A stretch of 64,000 bases of DNA from Psychrosphaera saromensis (lineage in GTDB: Bacteria; Pseudomonadota; Gammaproteobacteria; Enterobacterales; Alteromonadaceae). Of the stretch, positions 9,982-18,149 are shown in pieces; position 1 is the stretch's first letter, and every line of letters starts with the position of its first letter. A program made the position numbers and the translations under genes. The stretch is from contig NZ_MSCH01000003.1 of NCBI RefSeq assembly GCF_002954545.1, positions 3,201,991-3,265,990 on the forward strand. The letters run 5' to 3'. The notes beneath the pieces are model-generated. The model had not been told where the DNA came from. It made no database searches and saw nothing but the letters and a program-made list of their open reading frames with translations.

Positions 9982-11013
9982 TTATTTTTTATTTGTATAT
10001 CCGTCGGGATTATTTAACTGCCAATACCAAGTGTCTCTCATCATATCTTCAAGAGATTTATTAGCTGTCCAATTTAATTCTATTTTAGCTTTATCCGCAT
10101 TAGCCCAAAACGCGGCTAAATCGCCTTCTCGCTTAGGTGCATATTCATAAGGGATATTTACACCTGTGACTTGTGAAAACTTATTTACCATCTCTAACAC
10201 TGACAACGGATTTCCAGTGCCTAAATTAAAAGCCTCACATATACCACCAGACTGTTTATCTAACCACTCTAGTGCTTTAACATGACCATGAGCTAAGTCA
10301 ACCACATGCAAATAATCACGTTCACAGGTTCCGTCATTAGTTGGATAATCATTACCAAATATAAATAATTTATCTCTTTTTCCTACAGCAACCTGTGCCA
10401 CAAATGGCATTAGATTGTTAGGTATACCGTTGGGATCTTCTCCAATCCTGCCACTTTCATGGGCACCTATTGGATTAAAATACCTCAAACAAACAACTTT
10501 AAATGACGAGTCACTTTTAACTAAATCTGACAATACTTGCTCAATCATTAGCTTTGATTTGCCATAAGCACTAGAAGGAACACCCGTTTTTAATGTCTCT
10601 ATATAAGGAGCGGGAGCATCCTCACCATATACGGTTGCTGATGAGCTAAATACAAAATTTGCTATTTTGGCTTTTTGTAGCGCTTCTAAAAGAGTAACCG
10701 TACCATGTACATTATTTTGATAGTACTTGAGAGGGATTTGAGTGGACTCGCCGACAGCTTTTAATGCCGCAAAATGCATAGTCGCACTAATATCGGGATG
10801 TTTTGCTAGCACGTCACTTATTTTATCACCGTCGCAGATATCAACTTGATAAAATGCAATCGTTTTTTTTGCTAATAACTCTACTCGTTTTAGCGACTCT
10901 AGAGAGGAGTTACATAAATTATCAATTACGACAACATCATGGCCTATATTTAATAACTCTAATACAGCGTGTGAGCCTATATATCCGGCTCCGCCAGTTA
11001 CTAATACTTTCAT
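9982..11013 (-). CDS. galE: UDP-glucose 4-epimerase
   Basis: 343-residue SDR epimerase interconverting UDP-glucose and UDP-galactose. It begins VLVTGGAGYIGSH, the NAD-binding glycine motif. The catalytic Ser/Tyr/Lys set is visible in FSSSATVYGE and SAYGKSK. Other family marks are LRYFNPIGAH, IPNNLMPFVAQVA and CERDYLHVVDLA. The length is close to E. coli GalE (338). Same strand as ugd with a 98-base gap, so the two may be cotranscribed. Confidence 0.95.
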   Translation of the reverse strand: MKVLVTGGAGYIGSHAVLELLNIGHDVVVIDNLCNSSLESLKRVELLAKKTIAFYQVDICDGDKISDVLAKHPDISATMHFAALKAVGESTQIPLKYYQNNVHGTVTLLEALQKAKIANFVFSSSATVYGEDAPAPYIETLKTGVPSSAYGKSKLMIEQVLSDLVKSDSSFKVVCLRYFNPIGAHESGRIGEDPNGIPNNLMPFVAQVAVGKRDKLFIFGNDYPTNDGTCERDYLHVVDLAHGHVKALEWLDKQSGGICEAFNLGTGNPLSVLEMVNKFSQVTGVNIPYEYAPKREGDLAAFWANADKAKIELNWTANKSLEDMMRDTWYWQLNNPDGYTNKK

Positions 11014-11106
11014 AATTATCCATAAAAACGTTAAGACAATGAAGTATATAAACTTTATTAAGCAGGCACAAACATAGAGTTAATTAAAATGACAACAACT
11101 GCTACT

Positions 11107-12069
11107 TTAACCGTAAAACTTACCAACTAAGTTAAACAACATATTAAGCTCAGCTTGTGGAAGATTATTAATACCTGCTGCGGCTGCTCGACCACCACCA
11201 GTTTCAAACTGGCTGCAAATATCACCAGCACCTTGTTTATTATTAATTGGCGCACGTAAACTGACTCGATAATTACCGTCATTATTTTTAGTCATGATCA
11301 ATATGGCTTTATTGGGATTATCATTAGCTAATTGATTACCGTAAACGCCACTAATGCGCCTAGCCCAGGGGGCGTCAGCAAGCTCTAAAGCTAACAGTGT
11401 GTCGTCATCATTAAGTACAAGGGCGGTTTGAGCTTTATTTAAATCTGATTTATAGGCTTTTTTTAATAAATGAAATGGCGATTGTTGATCGTTAATACAA
11501 TCAAAAGGTGAAGGATATTCAAGTAACTTGTTAAATAACTGCGCAGGCTCAAAATGAAGGTCGTTTAACGACTCACCGTAACCATTATAATTAACGAGTG
11601 TACCTAGCTCTTTAAGCTGTTCAGCTTGTGACTCAGACAAATTAGCGGTTTGTGCAAGCCCATCTGCAACCGATATTAAATTATCACCATACGCTGCGGC
11701 TATTGCCCAATCATGCTTAGCACCATTAAGTAGCTTATCAACAATCAAAGCCGTACAGGTATTAGCGTCCAAGTCGATATTAGCGTTTAAATTTACGTGT
11801 TCTGGAATATCACCAGAACGATGATGATCCGCATACGTGATTACAGCCCCAGTACTTAATTGAGCTTGTAATGCTTGAGCGTTTTTTTCCATAGACACAT
11901 CAAGCACTGTGATTGATTTGTCATTGTCATCAACAGGCACCTGTTTTAACAAGTCAATATCACGCTTAACACCTGTGATTAAAACGGATTGTCTAGGTTG
12001 AACTTGACGCAATTGAACAAGAGATAAAATCCCATCAGCGTCACCATTAAATACATCGTAAAAAGTCAT
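11107..12069 (-). CDS. DHH superfamily phosphoesterase
   Basis: 320-residue member of the DHH phosphoesterase superfamily. Visible metal-binding motifs: NGDADGI (residues 8-14), the signature ADHHRS (about 80-85) and a later YGDN. Near the C-terminus, ETGGGRAAAAG resembles the DHHA1 substrate-binding GGGH..AAG motif, with Arg in place of His. Family members hydrolyse nanoRNA, cyclic dinucleotides or pAp. Being the last gene of the sulfate-activation run, just after cysC, suggests removal of pAp (adenosine 3',5'-bisphosphate) left over from PAPS use. That is inference from context; annotated homologues are usually left unnamed. Confidence 0.85.
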   Translation of the reverse strand: MTFYDVFNGDADGILSLVQLRQVQPRQSVLITGVKRDIDLLKQVPVDDNDKSITVLDVSMEKNAQALQAQLSTGAVITYADHHRSGDIPEHVNLNANIDLDANTCTALIVDKLLNGAKHDWAIAAAYGDNLISVADGLAQTANLSESQAEQLKELGTLVNYNGYGESLNDLHFEPAQLFNKLLEYPSPFDCINDQQSPFHLLKKAYKSDLNKAQTALVLNDDDTLLALELADAPWARRISGVYGNQLANDNPNKAILIMTKNNDGNYRVSLRAPINNKQGAGDICSQFETGGGRAAAAGINNLPQAELNMLFNLVGKFYG

Positions 12070-12078
12070 GTCTTTAGC

Positions 12079-12145
12079 TCCGAGTAGCGAGAAGCGAGCT
12101 GCGAGTTGAGCTTTTAACTCGTTACTCGTAACTCTAAACTCGTTA
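12079..12145. repeat. CGAG-heptamer repeat cluster C (cysC / DHH junction)
   Basis: Units CCGAGTAGCGAGAAGCGAGCTGCGAG are followed by inverted units ACTCGTTACTCG...CTCG. The whole cysC-DHH intergenic gap is filled by this imperfect inverted pair. Confidence 0.8.
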
Positions 12146-12754
12146 CTTTATAATCCCTTTCTCTTTCAAATACCCAACAACCACATCCACACATTGCTCA
12201 ATGCTTTGCTCGGCAGTTTTAAGGTGTACTTCTGCTTGTGTTGGTGCTTCGTAAGTTGAGTCTATGCCAGTAAAGTTTTTAATTTCACCTGAACGGGCTT
12301 TTTTATATAAGCCTTTTGGATCACGTTGTTCACATACTTCAATTGGGGTATCAACAAACACTTCAATAAATTGATTGTTAGACACTAAGTCTCTGGCCAT
12401 ATCCCGGTCTGATTGGAATGGAGAGATAAAGGCAGTGGAAACTACTAATCCAGCTTCAACAAACAGTTTTGAAACTTCACCAATACGACGAATATTTTCA
12501 ACTCTGTCTTTATCGGTAAATGTTAAGTCACCATTTAAACCATGACGAACATTGTCACCGTCTAACAAATAAGTATGAACACCTAACTCAAATAATTTTT
12601 TATCTACGGCATTAGCAATGGTCGATTTCCCCGAGCCACTAAGTCCTGTATACCAAAGCACACAAGCCTTATGACCTTTATGTTCTTCTCTTTGTTGTGT
12701 GGTAACAGCTTGATTATGCCAAACCACATTATCTGTTTTTTGTTTTTGAGACAT
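12143..12754 (-). CDS. cysC: Adenylyl-sulfate kinase (APS kinase)
   Basis: 203 residues, the normal APS kinase length. It phosphorylates APS at the 3' position to give PAPS. The P-loop is GLSGSGKST (about residues 35-43). [15 protein letters not shown] is the APS-binding segment, and SPFQSDRD and [18 protein letters not shown] are further family blocks. A TGGAA that could act as Shine-Dalgarno lies at the boundary between the upstream TTTCGAG array and the ATG. Works with CysD/CysN and the permease in the same run. Confidence 0.95.
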   Translation of the reverse strand: MSQKQKTDNVVWHNQAVTTQQREEHKGHKACVLWYTGLSGSGKSTIANAVDKKLFELGVHTYLLDGDNVRHGLNGDLTFTDKDRVENIRRIGEVSKLFVEAGLVVSTAFISPFQSDRDMARDLVSNNQFIEVFVDTPIEVCEQRDPKGLYKKARSGEIKNFTGIDSTYEAPTQAEVHLKTAEQSIEQCVDVVVGYLKEKGIIK

Positions 12755-12766
12755 AGAATTTTCCAG

Positions 12767-12801
12767 TTTCGAGTTTCGAGTTTCGAGTTTCGAGTTTCGA
12801 G
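12767..12801. repeat. TTTCGAG x5 tandem array upstream of cysC
   Basis: Five perfect 7-base units read as TTTCGAG on the plus strand. One side is joined by TTCCAG to the cysC start region, and on the other side is the 3' end of a four-helix-bundle ORF. The same arrangement with four units precedes cysN. Confidence 0.95.
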
Positions 12802-12856
12802 TTAATTTTTTAATTTATTTCATCAAATCGCCAAGCATTTTGGAAAATTATTCTGC

Positions 12857-13144
12857 TTAACCTATCGTAATATCGGTATCACCTTTAGCTAGGTAACCAA
12901 TTTCTTTTGCCAGCATTAGCTGAGTTTTTAATTCGCCACAAGAGCCTTTAGCTATCGATAAAAATCTAAACTTTTCTTTATCTGAATACCTTTCCCATCC
13001 CTCTGCTATATTACTAGGTACGGAAACAGCTGAACGACATATCTGATCTTTAAATCCATAGTCATTATTTATTCTAAAAAGCTTATATACCTTCATAGCT
13101 AACTTAAACGAGCGCTGCCAAACAGCTAAGTTTTCATATGTCAT
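12857..13144 (-). CDS. Four-helix-bundle protein (S23/IVP family), C-terminally truncated
   Basis: 95 residues from ATG 13144, chosen because MTYENL aligns with the paralogue's MKYEQL and GGGG lies six bases upstream; a longer start exists at 13156. The core [17 protein letters not shown] and [14 protein letters not shown] are the hallmark blocks of the 23S rRNA intervening-sequence/four-helix-bundle family. The paralogue is at 16574-16948. After the TAA at 12859-12857, the same frame still encodes the paralogue's ending (FSKMLGDLMK), interrupted by a second TAA at 12850-12848 and ended by TAA at 12817-12815. The gene has therefore lost its last helix through nonsense changes. The function of the family is unknown; it lies between the SLC13 permease and cysC. 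Confidence 0.8.
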   Translation of the reverse strand: MTYENLAVWQRSFKLAMKVYKLFRINNDYGFKDQICRSAVSVPSNIAEGWERYSDKEKFRFLSIAKGSCGELKTQLMLAKEIGYLAKGDTDITIG

Positions 13145-13200
13145 ATAAAACCCCATAAATAGTAAATCCGATTTTTCTATCCATTCTAATCTCTTGTTTA

Positions 13201-13304
13201 CTAGTTTACTCGCTTCTCGAAACTCGAAGCTGTTGCCCTCGCAACTTAATCTTCTTTTCTTCTGTCACTCGTTTACTCGCATCTCGAAACTCGTCGCTAT
13301 ATCT
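13201..13304. repeat. CGAG-heptamer repeat cluster E (permease / four-helix-bundle junction)
   Basis: Mostly CTCG-oriented units on the plus strand (TTACTCGCTTCTCGAAACTCGAAG, CACTCGTTTACTCGC, ATCTCGAAACTCGTCG), with spacing of 7 to 8 bases. It fills the gap between the permease stop and the upstream side of the four-helix-bundle ORF. Confidence 0.8.
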
Positions 13305-15033
13305 CTACAACCGGATAAAACAAATAAATGGCGTACAGCACAGATGCTGAAAATGTTATTGATACCGGAACACCAGCTCTTACAAAGTCCATCAACTTAT
13401 AATGCCCAGCGTTAAACACCATTAAGTTTGTTTGATAGCCATAAGGGCTAATAAAGCTTGAGCTCGCGGCAAAGGCAACGGCCAATATAAATGGCATTGG
13501 CTCTATGCCGTAAAACAGCGGAATACTATAAGCAAGCGGGAACATTAATGCGGCAGCGGCGTTATTGGTCACTAATTCGGTTAAGACTAACGTTACTAGA
13601 TAAAGGCCAACCAAAAACATAAAGGCGTTGTCTAAGGTTAACTCTAAGCTAATAAGTGATGTGACATAAGACAACACACCTGTATTGCCAAGTCCGTGCG
13701 ATAGCGCGATTGCAGAGCCTACTATTAGCCAAATATTAAATGGCAAGCGCTGTTTAATATCTTGAAAACATAAACAGCCTGTAAACATTAACAAACCAAA
13801 CAACACCACTAAGGCTTTAAATAAACTTACTACACCAATAGCTGACAATAAAATTGCCGTTAAAAAACCGCCTATCGCAAGGGTTTGTTTTTTGCCTGTA
13901 AGTTTATGATTTGGCTCTACCCCACTTAAGGTTATAAAATTCTTTTTCACATTTTGACGTTTGGCAAAATCATGCCCAGTGACAAGTACTAAATAGTCTC
14001 CGGCATTTATTTTAATTTCACCTAATTTGCCACTTAACGCTGCACCATCTCGTTTAAACGCGATAACGGCAGCATTAAATTTAGAACGAAAATCTGCTTG
14101 TTTTAGCGTTTTATTAAGTAAGTCACTATCTGGCCGCACTACAACTTCTGTCATGTTCTCTATCGAGACTGAGCTTGAATCCACAACAATCTCAACACCA
14201 TCAAATTGCTTAATTTGCGAAACCTGACGCACATCACCACTGAATACTAACCTGTCATTGGCTTTTACTAATTCGTTAGGAGAAATAGGAGAAATTACTT
14301 TATTTTGGCGGCTTATCTCCACCAAAAACAGTGAATCCAAATGTCTTAACCCAGCGTCAGTAACTGACTTTCCTATCAAACTTGAATGTTCCAATACCTT
14401 GGCGTTTAACAGATAACATTGAAAGTCTTGTTTAGTGGCTTTTATTGTCGGTAATCTTGTTGATACGAAGTAGATAACAAAGCTAGTAATAACAAACGCA
14501 AACAAGCCAACTAAGGTAAAACTAAAGAAATGAAAACCTTGATGCCCCGACTCCGTCAACATACTGTTAACAATCAAGTTTGTGGAAGTACCAATTAAGG
14601 TTAACGTACCGCCTAAAATGGCCGCGTATGACAAAGGTAATAATAATTTACTAGCAGGAATAGTAGAGTTGTTACGCACCGGCGAGATCATGGTTGAAAC
14701 CACAGCGGTATTATTTAAAAATGCAGAGCCAATAGCGGTAGACAAAAACAGTTTTAACCAGGTAATAAAATACGAACGCCCTTCTATTTTACCCGTGATC
14801 CAGCGGATTAAAGATGTCTTTTCAATCGCCACTGAGCAGGTCATTAACAATATTAATATCAACAAACCTTGATTAGAAAAACTCTCAACCACTTGTTGAT
14901 CAGTAATGTTACTTGTTAAATAAGTCGCAACAAAAGCAACACCAAAAATCAAACCCGACTTTTGTTGGTATTTTATTAATGTGAAAATGGTACCCACAAA
15001 AATGAGTACCATTATTATCATGTCAAGATTCAA
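13297..15033 (-). CDS. SLC13-family permease with TrkA-C (RCK_C) domains, probable sulfate importer
   Basis: 578-residue inner-membrane protein of the ArsB/NhaD-SLC13 (ion transporter) superfamily. The first about 190 residues are hydrophobic helices containing FLNNTAVVSTMISPV. A soluble central part (about 205-375) holds two RCK_C/TrkA-C-like modules (SLIGKSVTDAGLRHLDSLFLVEI; LLNKTLKQADFRSKFNAAVIA). A second membrane half contains ELVTNNAAAALMFPLA and ASSSFISPYGYQTN. Family members carry sulfate, dicarboxylates or phosphate. Its place between cysN and cysC, an arrangement known in marine gammaproteobacteria, argues for sulfate. That substrate is inference. Confidence 0.85.
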   Translation of the reverse strand: MNLDMIIMVLIFVGTIFTLIKYQQKSGLIFGVAFVATYLTSNITDQQVVESFSNQGLLILILLMTCSVAIEKTSLIRWITGKIEGRSYFITWLKLFLSTAIGSAFLNNTAVVSTMISPVRNNSTIPASKLLLPLSYAAILGGTLTLIGTSTNLIVNSMLTESGHQGFHFFSFTLVGLFAFVITSFVIYFVSTRLPTIKATKQDFQCYLLNAKVLEHSSLIGKSVTDAGLRHLDSLFLVEISRQNKVISPISPNELVKANDRLVFSGDVRQVSQIKQFDGVEIVVDSSSVSIENMTEVVVRPDSDLLNKTLKQADFRSKFNAAVIAFKRDGAALSGKLGEIKINAGDYLVLVTGHDFAKRQNVKKNFITLSGVEPNHKLTGKKQTLAIGGFLTAILLSAIGVVSLFKALVVLFGLLMFTGCLCFQDIKQRLPFNIWLIVGSAIALSHGLGNTGVLSYVTSLISLELTLDNAFMFLVGLYLVTLVLTELVTNNAAAALMFPLAYSIPLFYGIEPMPFILAVAFAASSSFISPYGYQTNLMVFNAGHYKLMDFVRAGVPVSITFSASVLYAIYLFYPVVEI

Positions 15034-15042
15034 GATTTATCC

Positions 15043-15149
15043 TAGGTTCGAGTAACGAGGTTCGAGCAACGAGCAACGAGCAACGAGTATCACACCGCTG
15101 TTATTTTCTTGCAACTCCTAGCTCATAACTCGCCACTCGTAACTCGCTT
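15043..15149. repeat. CGAG-heptamer repeat cluster F (cysN / permease junction)
   Basis: The left part is TTCGAGTAACGAGGTTCGAG and then three CAACGAG units. The right part is inverted: AACTCGCCACTCGTAACTCGC. The paired orientations would allow a hairpin in the intergenic RNA. Confidence 0.82.
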
Positions 15150-15154
15150 CTGTT

Positions 15155-16573
15155 TTACTTAAACAACCCACTAATATCTTTTGCTTCCCAATGTGGGAAG
15201 TGCTTACGAACTAGAGCATTAAACTCAATTTCGAACTCAGATATATTACCACCGGAAACTTTGGCGGCGGTTGCGCCTTTTTTAACTATCATACCAGCAC
15301 CAACGGTTACGTTAGTTAATCTGTCTATAATAATAAAAGAACCTGTGCCTTTTACTTTTTTATAGTTATCAAACGCAATTTGATTGTTCAAACTTAACTG
15401 ACAACGAGCAATCTCATTTAATTTTAAATGTACAGCTTCACCGTGTGCCATGGTATTTACGTCAAGCGTATAATCTATATTTGAAAATGCACCAGGTGTA
15501 GTTTTACTAGCAAATTTAAAGTCATACTGCTTGTTTGGCGTCATAGCTTGTTCTGCCATCCAAATAACATTAACTTCTAAATCACTCGCCACTTCTGCTT
15601 GGTTATTAGAATGAACCAAAACATCACCACGGCTAATATCAATTTCATCTTCAAGTGTTAAAGTAACGGACATTGCAGCATGCGCTTCTGGAATATTTCC
15701 ATCGTAAGTAACAATCTCTTTTACTTTAGACGATTGGCCTGACGGCAATACCGTTAACTCGTCACCAACACGAACTATGCCTGCAGCAATAGTGCCAGCA
15801 AAACCTCTAAAATCTAGATTAGGACGATTCACATACTGAACAGGAAGTCTGAAGTCTTCGTAATTAAATGACTCAGCAATTGGCGTATTTTCCAACATTT
15901 CCATTAAGGTTTCACCGTGGTACCAAGGTGATTGTTCACTACGGGTAACAACGTTGTCGCCTTTTAAAGCAGAGATTGGCGCAAACTGAATATTCTTAAG
16001 TTCTAAGCTTTCAGCTAACGACATGTATTGCTTTTTAATGTCTTCAAAAACGTCTTCTGAGAAGTCCATTAAATCCATTTTATTAATCGCAACAATAACA
16101 TTACTTAAACCAAGTAAAGAGGCAATGAAACTGTGACGACGCGTTTGAGTTTGTACTCCATAACGCGCATCAATCAATATAATTGCTAAGTCAGCAGTAG
16201 ATGCACCGGTTGCCATGTTACGAGTGTATTGCTCATGCCCAGGCGTGTCCGCAATAATAAACTTACGTTTATCGGTAGCAAAATAACGATACGCAACATC
16301 AATAGTAATGCCCTGCTCACGTTCCGACTGCAAACCATCAACCAACAAAGCTAAATCAATTTCTCCGTCTGTGGTATTAAAACGTTTTGAGTCATTTTTT
16401 ATGGCTGCTAACTGATCTTCAAAGATCATTTTAGAGTCATGCAACAAACGTCCAATCAAAGTACTCTTACCGTCATCCACAGATCCACAGGTAATAAAAC
16501 GCAACAACTCTTTGTTTTCATGCTGCTTCAAATATTCTTCTATATCTGCTTTTAATAATTCGTTTTCAATCAT
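15155..16573 (-). CDS. cysN: Sulfate adenylyltransferase subunit 1 (GTPase CysN)
   Basis: 472 residues from ATG 16573 ([15 protein letters not shown]), the usual CysN length. It is the GTPase subunit that drives ATP sulfurylase (CysD) to make APS. G motifs are visible: [18 protein letters not shown] (G1), the G3 block [12 protein letters not shown], and NKMDLMD (G4). EF-Tu-like beta-barrel domains follow. The reading frame stays open upstream through four TTTCGAG units into a four-helix-bundle ORF, so a longer fused product is possible. The internal start is preferred because it restores normal length and has a TGGAA sequence 6-8 bases upstream. CysC is separate here, not fused as in NodQ. 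Confidence 0.93.
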   Translation of the reverse strand: MIENELLKADIEEYLKQHENKELLRFITCGSVDDGKSTLIGRLLHDSKMIFEDQLAAIKNDSKRFNTTDGEIDLALLVDGLQSEREQGITIDVAYRYFATDKRKFIIADTPGHEQYTRNMATGASTADLAIILIDARYGVQTQTRRHSFIASLLGLSNVIVAINKMDLMDFSEDVFEDIKKQYMSLAESLELKNIQFAPISALKGDNVVTRSEQSPWYHGETLMEMLENTPIAESFNYEDFRLPVQYVNRPNLDFRGFAGTIAAGIVRVGDELTVLPSGQSSKVKEIVTYDGNIPEAHAAMSVTLTLEDEIDISRGDVLVHSNNQAEVASDLEVNVIWMAEQAMTPNKQYDFKFASKTTPGAFSNIDYTLDVNTMAHGEAVHLKLNEIARCQLSLNNQIAFDNYKKVKGTGSFIIIDRLTNVTVGAGMIVKKGATAAKVSGGNISEFEIEFNALVRKHFPHWEAKDISGLFK

Positions 16574-16948
16574 AACATTCCAGTTTCGAGTTTCGAGTTT
16601 CGAGTTTCGAGTTTTAACCTTTTTCATTAGTCCACCTAGCATTTTCGATATTTCTTCAGCTTTACTAATAGCTGCTTGCCCAACGCTAGAACCTATATAT
16701 TCAATTTCAACTGCAATCATCAATTGTGTTTTTAACTCACCGCATGAACCTTTAGCGATACTTAAAAACCTAAACTTCTCTTGTTGTGAATATCTTTCCC
16801 AACCTTCAGCTATATTGCTTGGTACAGAAACTGCCGAGCGACACAATTGATCTTTAAAACCATAATCTTTGCAGTACTTGAGGTAACGATAGGAGTCTGT
16901 CGCTAGTTTAAATGCCCGTTGCCAAACATCTAGTTGTTCATATTTCAT
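16574..16948 (-). CDS. Four-helix-bundle protein (S23/IVP family), in frame with cysN, no stop
   Basis: 125 codons starting at ATG 16948, preceded by AAGGAAC about seven bases upstream. Family blocks: [43 protein letters not shown], then [13 protein letters not shown]. The C-terminus is encoded by the heptamer array and reads [13 protein letters not shown]. There is no stop codon before the cysN ATG, so translation would continue into CysN and give a 597-residue fusion. The paralogue at 12857-13144 is about 70 percent identical by eye but truncated. Family proteins form small four-helix bundles that pentamerise; some are encoded in 23S rRNA intervening sequences, and the related Avd proteins accompany diversity-generating retroelements. 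The function here is unknown. Confidence 0.8.
16584..16611. repeat. TTTCGAG x4 tandem array upstream of cysN
   Basis: Four perfect TTTCGAG units flanked by TTCCAG on the cysN side, exactly as in the array before cysC (five units). In the minus-strand frame it encodes [10 protein letters not shown]. One unit more or fewer would shift the frame between the four-helix-bundle ORF and cysN. Confidence 0.95.
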
Positions 16949-17002
16949 ATATAAGTTCCTTTTATTAAAACAAATATAAATATAGAACAATATTAGCTTT
17001 TG

Positions 17003-17032
17003 ACTCGACTCTCGTAACTCGTCCCTCGCCGC
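17003..17032. repeat. CGAG-heptamer repeat cluster H (cysD / four-helix-bundle junction)
   Basis: Short, all in one orientation: ACTCGACTCTCGTAACTCGTCCCTCGCC. CTCG recurs at 7-8 base spacing just after the end of cysD. Confidence 0.72.
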
Positions 17033-17050
17033 TGTATTCTTAGGCTCCGC

Positions 17051-17959
17051 CTAAAAATACCCCTCCATCTTCTTCTTCTCCATACTGCCAGATGAGTCAT
17101 GATCTATCATGCGGCCTTGGCGTTCTGAGGTCTTAGTAAGGAGCATTTCCTGGATGATTTCAGGTAAAGTTTCAGCAGTAGATTCAACTGCACCGGTTAA
17201 CGGATAACAACCTAATGTACGGAAACGAACTGATTTCATTTCGATTTTTTCATCTTTACCAATGGGCATACGGTCATCATCAACCATGATCAAGGTGCCA
17301 TCACGCTCAACAACTGGACGTTTTTCAGCTAAGTACAGAGGTACAATTTCAATATTTTCTAAATAGATATATTGCCAAATATCTAATTCAGTCCAGTTAG
17401 ACAATGGGAAAACACGGATGCTCTCTCCTTTCTCAACTTTGCTGTTGTAGGTATCCCACAATTCAGGACGTTGTTTCTTTGGATCCCAAGCATGGTTTTT
17501 ATCACGGAAAGAATAAACACGTTCTTTAGCACGAGACTTTTCTTCATCACGACGCGCGCCACCAAAAGCAGCATCGTAACCGCCAGCATTTAATGCTTGT
17601 TTTAAACCTTGAGTTTTCATTATGTCGGTATGTTTAGCACTACCGTGAGTGAACGGGCTAATACCAGCGTCAATGCCTTCTTGGTTTTTATGTACCAAAA
17701 GTTCAAAGCCATACTTTTCAGCCATTTGATCACGAAACTCGATCATTTCCTTAAATTTCCAAGTCGTATCGACATGCAATAAAGGAAAAGGGATTTTTGC
17801 AGGGTAAAAGGCTTTACGAGCCAAATGAAGCATAACAGCAGAGTCTTTACCAACTGAATACAACATAACAGGATTGTCGAACTCAGCCGCCACTTCACGC
17901 ATAATGTGAATAGACTCAGCTTCTAGTTTTTTTAAATGAGTAAGATTTTTGTGCGACAC
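17051..17959 (-). CDS. cysD: Sulfate adenylyltransferase subunit 2 (CysD)
   Basis: ATP sulfurylase catalytic subunit; makes APS from ATP and sulfate with CysN. The PP-loop is [50 protein letters not shown] and [12 protein letters not shown] follow. The longest frame opens at ATG 17989, but GTG 17959 has TTAGGA six bases upstream. It gives [15 protein letters not shown] at the N-terminus and 302 residues, the exact E. coli length, so I chose it. It is first in the cys run and is separated from rfbD by 190 bases that probably hold its promoter; no CysB site could be recognised. Confidence 0.95.
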   Translation of the reverse strand: MSHKNLTHLKKLEAESIHIMREVAAEFDNPVMLYSVGKDSAVMLHLARKAFYPAKIPFPLLHVDTTWKFKEMIEFRDQMAEKYGFELLVHKNQEGIDAGISPFTHGSAKHTDIMKTQGLKQALNAGGYDAAFGGARRDEEKSRAKERVYSFRDKNHAWDPKKQRPELWDTYNSKVEKGESIRVFPLSNWTELDIWQYIYLENIEIVPLYLAEKRPVVERDGTLIMVDDDRMPIGKDEKIEMKSVRFRTLGCYPLTGAVESTAETLPEIIQEMLLTKTSERQGRMIDHDSSGSMEKKKMEGYF

Positions 17960-18149
17960 AAGCATTCCTAACAAAATGATTTGATTCATTATGACTAAGT
18001 TAAGAATGTTGTGAAAGGTAAATTAGAGGATTTAAGTTATAAAAAAATACTAATTAATAACCAATTTGAATAAGTAGGTTTATTTCAGTGCATTTATCTG
18101 TAATTTATTAGTACTTAAACTATAAAAATTGCTTTGCCAAAATAATGAA

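Noticed and set aside
12767-16611. Diversity-generating retroelement
   Set aside because: The four-helix-bundle protein recalls Avd, but there is no reverse transcriptase, template repeat or variable C-type-lectin gene in the window.
16574-16948. 23S rRNA intervening sequence
   Set aside because: The four-helix-bundle family is known from such sequences, but no 23S rRNA flanks either copy here.
16949-16990. Start of the four-helix-bundle ORF at 16990
   Set aside because: The extension [14 protein letters not shown] is not shared with the paralogue, and AAGGAAC sits right before the inner ATG at 16948.
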